DNA from: Candidatus Diapherotrites archaeon
GTDB taxonomy: Archaea > Iainarchaeota > Iainarchaeia > Iainarchaeales > 1-14-0-10-31-34
DNA: 64,000 nt
Direction of reading: 5' to 3'
NCBI GenBank assembly: GCA_040755695.1
Contig: JBFMAK010000002.1
Span: 186,001 to 250,000, forward strand
This document shows, piece by piece, positions 60,791 through 64,000 of this stretch (position 1 is the stretch's first letter; each line of letters starts with the position of its first letter). The position numbers and the translations under genes were made by a program. The notes beneath the pieces were generated by a model. The model was not told the origin of the DNA. It saw only the letters and a list, made by a program, of their open reading frames with translations, and ran no database searches.

Positions 60791-61300
60791 TTATTTATTA
60801 GCTGAAAGTGCTCCAGGGCACGCCCCTACATTGCAGTCGCAGTTGCCGTCACAGGCAGCAAAATTATTGTCTTCACTGCATCCAATTTCTTGTTCACTGC
60901 AATAGCAACTGTTTATGTCACAATGAATGCTCCCGCATTTTGGTTGGTCTGCAAAAATGCAGTTCTCAGGGTTTTTGGGGTCGCAAGTGCCAAGGACAGC
61001 AAGGTTATACAACCCGTACAAAGAATAAGCAAGGCTTGCAAACATTATTATAACAAAAATCCAGGAAATTACAGAGAAGTTCTTGTACACAAATCTTCCC
61101 AAGGCTTTATTCCTTTTTGCAAGGCCGCCTGAAATCTTCATCTGCATTTTTTTGTCGAAAGAGGTGTTGCATTTCCTTAAGGTTGCCATGCGGAAAACGC
61201 AATTGAATGATTCTTTTGCGTAGCCTCTGTATTTTGCCAAAAATAACCCTAAGAATCCAAATATGACCATGGCAATAATGCAGAATACCATAAAAATCAT
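60791..61300 (-). CDS. Membrane protein with Cys-rich C-terminal tail
   Basis: 169 residues. Two transmembrane helices (~2-22 and ~75-100) with a basic loop between, and a C-terminal ~60 residues holding twelve or more cysteines in pairs (CGSIHCDINSCYC, CDGNCDCNVGAC), probably outside the cell. The start overlaps the stop of the three-repeat thiol protein (ATGA), so both are co-translated. It may be a partner in disulfide chemistry. No known family. Confidence 0.6.
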   Translation of the reverse strand: MIFMVFCIIAMVIFGFLGLFLAKYRGYAKESFNCVFRMATLRKCNTSFDKKMQMKISGGLAKRNKALGRFVYKNFSVISWIFVIIMFASLAYSLYGLYNLAVLGTCDPKNPENCIFADQPKCGSIHCDINSCYCSEQEIGCSEDNNFAACDGNCDCNVGACPGALSANK

Positions 61301-62508
61301 TTAAGACTAACAAATTTAACGCTTAATGAGTTCACATCCCTAAAAACATAAAATCCGTCTGCCTCAATTGAGCCCACAGTATCCCACACGCCATTCAATG
61401 AATCATAATACTTCGCTTCAGGCGACAGAATCATTGTTGGAATTTCCTTGATTTTATATTTTGCAATCAATTCCTTTCCCTGCGTTGAATTCACGTCAAT
61501 AAATGTCTCTTTGGAAACCTTGACCAGAAGCCTTTCCAGTATTGGCCCGTGAACTTCTTTAGGGCTGTAGCAATCAGTGCATTTTTCGTCGACAAGGTAA
61601 GTCACCTCAACAAGGCCTTCCACTGAATTGGAATTCAGGTCATAGTAAGGCGGGAAAATCTTGTCCAAAACATAGAAACCATTTCCGTCAACAAAGCCCA
61701 CATTGCTCCAGTTCTGGATTAAAGAGGAATATTCCTTGAGTTCAGGCGAGAGAATCATTACAGGCAGGGTCTTAAAAGAATAATTTGATGTGAGAGAGAG
61801 GCCTTCACTTGAATTAGAATCAACAAAGTTAACATTCCTGAAATACACCCCACTGCTTTTCAATAATTCTATGAATGTTGCATTCATGTCAAAGCATTCA
61901 GTGCAGGATTCCTTTCTCAATATTGTTGCGTCGACAATTCCTTTCACTTTTAAGTCCTTTAAGTCAAAGTATGGGATGCCCGCATTCCTTACAACAAAGC
62001 TTCCATTAACTTTTTCTCCGTAATCCTGAAGCAGTGAAACAATGTTTGCGTCATCTATGCCGCCTGAAATTATTACCGTTGGAACTCTCGTTATATTGAA
62101 GTCTTTCACCAATTGCTCTCCTTTAGTGGAATCGAATTCAAACAAGGTATCTTTTGTAACATTAACATCCAGCTGCTTTAAAGCATTCACAAAAGAGTCA
62201 AGCTTCGGGCATTCAGCGCAAGAGGAAGCAGCCAGCTGTATTACCTCAATTTCAGGCTTTTCTTGTATTACATTATTCTGGTTGCCCGGCTCAAGCACAG
62301 GAGGATTGTTAGGAATACTTCCAATAGAATTAATTGCATTATTCACTTGTATAAGCATGTAAGCCCCAACAATAAGGAGGACAGCAGAAAAAATTATTGC
62401 AGCAATAAGAATGCCTTTGGTTTGAGCACCTTCCTTTTCCTCTTTTTTGCCTGCTTCCTCTTTAGGCTTTTCCTGCTCAAATCCCCTTTTATGCCTTTTT
62501 TTAGACAT
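61297..62508 (-). CDS. Membrane-anchored protein with three thioredoxin-like CxxC repeats
   Basis: 403 residues from ATG 62506-62508. Basic N-terminus, a transmembrane helix (~33-55), then three similar ~110-residue units with SSCAECPKL, ESCTECFDM and EKCTDCYSP. Each is followed by a D-x-N-S/T-x-x-G motif and a strand-Pro strand such as RVPTVIIS, TLPVMILS or EIPTMILS, the cis-Pro site of thioredoxin folds. Likely an extracytoplasmic thiol-disulfide protein. Divergent from the DsbA-like gene at 62647. Confidence 0.7.
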   Translation of the reverse strand: MSKKRHKRGFEQEKPKEEAGKKEEKEGAQTKGILIAAIIFSAVLLIVGAYMLIQVNNAINSIGSIPNNPPVLEPGNQNNVIQEKPEIEVIQLAASSCAECPKLDSFVNALKQLDVNVTKDTLFEFDSTKGEQLVKDFNITRVPTVIISGGIDDANIVSLLQDYGEKVNGSFVVRNAGIPYFDLKDLKVKGIVDATILRKESCTECFDMNATFIELLKSSGVYFRNVNFVDSNSSEGLSLTSNYSFKTLPVMILSPELKEYSSLIQNWSNVGFVDGNGFYVLDKIFPPYYDLNSNSVEGLVEVTYLVDEKCTDCYSPKEVHGPILERLLVKVSKETFIDVNSTQGKELIAKYKIKEIPTMILSPEAKYYDSLNGVWDTVGSIEADGFYVFRDVNSLSVKFVSLK

Positions 62509-62646
62509 CAAAAAAACCTTTTCAAGGAATACAAAAAGACTCCAATTACCTATATTTCCCACTGAAAAAATATATAAAGGGAAAGGTAAAACCAAGGCAT
62601 AAAGATAGGGAAAGAATAAAAATCTTCCTGGGAAAAAAATAGTTAA

Positions 62647-63291
62647 ATGACTAAATTAAAAGAAAAGAAAAAGGAAATAAAAAGGGAGAAAGGACAAACA
62701 AAAATTCCCTGGAGCATAATTGGCGGGATAATTATAGTAATAATAATTGCGCTGGTTGCCTACCTTGCCTTTTTCAATAAGCCTGCCTACGAAGACAAGC
62801 ATCCTGCAAGGCCTTATTACGGCAACCCCAATGCAAAGGTTTTAGTTGAAGAATTCTCTGACTTTCAGTGCCCTGCCTGCGGTCAAGCATTCATTCTAAA
62901 CAGCCCGGTAATAGAGGAATTCAAGGACAAAATAAAATTCGAGTACAAGCACTTTCCATTGAATTCACTGCACCCTAATGCATTCCCCGCAGCAGTAGCC
63001 TCAGAGTGCGCCTTAGACCAAAACAAGTTCTGGGAAATGTACGAACTCTTATTCAAAAACCAGCAGAACCTAAGCAAGGAAAATCTGCTGAACTTTGCAA
63101 GCCAACTGAAATTAAACGAGGAATCGTTCAAGGCATGCATTGAAAGCGGGGTAAAAGACAAATATGTTAATGCAGATAAAGCTGAAGGCGAAAAGAGGAG
63201 CGTGCAAGGCACACCAACATATTTCGTGAACGGAAAGAAGCTTGACAACTGGACTCAATTGAAAAGCGAAATAGAAAATGTATTGCAATAA
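62647..63291 (+). CDS. DsbA-like membrane-anchored thiol oxidoreductase
   Basis: 214 residues. Basic N-terminus, transmembrane helix (~23-43), then a DsbA/Thioredoxin_4 domain with EFSDFQCPACGQAF (CxxC) and the cis-Pro strand VQGTPTYFVNGKKL. It probably oxidises or isomerises exported proteins. Shares a 138-base divergent promoter region with the three-repeat CxxC gene. Confidence 0.9.
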   Translation: MTKLKEKKKEIKREKGQTKIPWSIIGGIIIVIIIALVAYLAFFNKPAYEDKHPARPYYGNPNAKVLVEEFSDFQCPACGQAFILNSPVIEEFKDKIKFEYKHFPLNSLHPNAFPAAVASECALDQNKFWEMYELLFKNQQNLSKENLLNFASQLKLNEESFKACIESGVKDKYVNADKAEGEKRSVQGTPTYFVNGKKLDNWTQLKSEIENVLQ

Positions 63292-63297
63292 ATTTTT

Positions 63298-64000
63298 ATG
63301 CTTAAAATTATTTTTGAGGACCCTAAAACCAAAGCCCGTTATTCCGAACTAAAAACTGCCCACGGAAAAATTGAACTGCCTTCCTTCATGCCTGTTGAAA
63401 CCAAAGGCACAGCAAAGTACGTAAGCCAAAAAGAACTCCTTGAATTTGGGGCAAACGCAATAATATGCAATTCCTTCCTTTTATACCTCAAACCCGGATT
63501 AAGCACAATAAAAAAATTTGGTGGGCTCCACGAATTCATTAAATGGCCTAAAAGCATTTTCACTGATTCCGGAGGCTTCCAGATAATAGAAAAAGAGTTC
63601 CAGCCAAAGCCAAAAGAGAAAGGAGTAGAATTCAAAAGCCCTTTTGACGGAAGCAGGCGCTTCATCACTCCAGAAAAAGCAATCCAAATACAAGAAGAAT
63701 TGAATTCAGATGCAGCAATGTGCCTTGATGACGTGCCATTGCACGATGCCCCTCTCGCAAGGCTCAAGGAATCAGCTGAAAGGACAACAGAATGGGCAAA
63801 GAGATGCAAGGCAGAACACAAAAACAAAAAGCAATTACTGTTAGGCATAAGCCAGGGCGGCAGGAACAAAAAACTCAGGCAGAAAAGCCTGCAGGAAATA
63901 ATTGAATTAGATTTTGACGGCATAGCTTTGGGGGGGTTATGCATTGGAGAGCCAAAAAATGAAATGCTTGAAACAATAAAGTTCTCTATCCCCTTAATTC
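63298..64000 (+). CDS. tRNA-guanine transglycosylase family (partial, runs off the window)
   Basis: ATG 63298, open to the last base (234 codons). SIFTDSGGFQI carries the catalytic Asp; LLGISQGG and GIALGGLCIGEP are further TGT blocks, and SPFDGSRRFITPEKAIQIQ is a family stretch. It inserts a deazaguanine base in tRNA (archaeosine precursor in archaea, queuine in bacteria). Which one is not certain without the C-terminus and PUA domains. Confidence 0.88.
   Translation, partial: MLKIIFEDPKTKARYSELKTAHGKIELPSFMPVETKGTAKYVSQKELLEFGANAIICNSFLLYLKPGLSTIKKFGGLHEFIKWPKSIFTDSGGFQIIEKEFQPKPKEKGVEFKSPFDGSRRFITPEKAIQIQEELNSDAAMCLDDVPLHDAPLARLKESAERTTEWAKRCKAEHKNKKQLLLGISQGGRNKKLRQKSLQEIIELDFDGIALGGLCIGEPKNEMLETIKFSIPLI

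Noticed and set aside
1-64000. CRISPR arrays, insertion sequences, rRNA genes
   Set aside because: No regularly spaced repeats, transposase motifs or rRNA sequence were seen; the only recombinase is XerA.

Overview
The window is archaeal and AT-rich. Evidence: an archaeal-type SRP RNA; an initiator tRNA-Met and two other tRNAs carrying introns in or next to the anticodon loop; transcription factor E; Trm56; the DtdA-type D-aminoacyl-tRNA deacylase; a XerA recombinase; a class III signal-peptide pilin; and the complete archaeal (phosphomevalonate dehydratase) isoprenoid pathway. Gene content (many small proteins, KaiC-like ATPases, a QSALEYLMTYGWA-type pilin, some bacterial-type enzymes) suggests a DPANN-like lineage such as Diapherotrites or Micrarchaeota. 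That placement is inference and not firm.

Layout. 1-6.4 kb: end of a membrane protein, a pilin, a KaiC ATPase, two KaiC-like proteins without a P-loop, a coiled-coil protein and a large surface protein. 6.5-19 kb: sugar and glycogen metabolism (debranching enzyme, phosphomannomutase/phosphoglucomutase, GalT-like transferase, GT3 glycogen synthase, HAD phosphatase, GH57, GT4, PfkB kinase), interrupted by a methyltransferase-nuclease fusion with a late stop codon. 19-21.5 kb: a kinase-like mini-protein, a DUF5752 protein, a toxin-antitoxin pair, an HTH protein and a secreted protein. 21.6-33.4 kb: all enzymes from acetoacetyl-CoA to IPP/DMAPP by the archaeal route, interrupted by a reversed methyltransferase and with a compositionally different mevalonate kinase. 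33.4-41 kb: Fic protein, DtdA, small proteins, XerA and a candidate dif site. 41-46.8 kb: initiator tRNA-Met, TFE, Trm56, SerRS, then two LAGLIDADG endonuclease genes each directly upstream of an intron-containing tRNA (Lys, Phe), and a broken NUDIX gene. 46.9-53 kb: purine genes purA (apparently starting with ATT), purF, purD, a phosphoribosyltransferase and guaA. 53-60 kb: LysRS, KaiC, a long RelA/SpoT protein, TpiA and RibBA. 60-64 kb: SRP RNA, a thiol-redox group (three-repeat CxxC membrane protein, Cys-rich membrane protein, DsbA-like protein) and the start of a tRNA-guanine transglycosylase.

Most informative points: the compact archaeal mevalonate cluster; tRNA-Phe(GAA), which only gives a normal tRNA if two introns are removed; the paired homing-endonuclease/tRNA arrangement; an archaeal RelA-like protein with an intact synthetase and a ruined hydrolase; the ATT start of purA; and a dif-like 11-6-11 site near xerA. 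Functional calls rest on motif recognition by eye; no database search was run.
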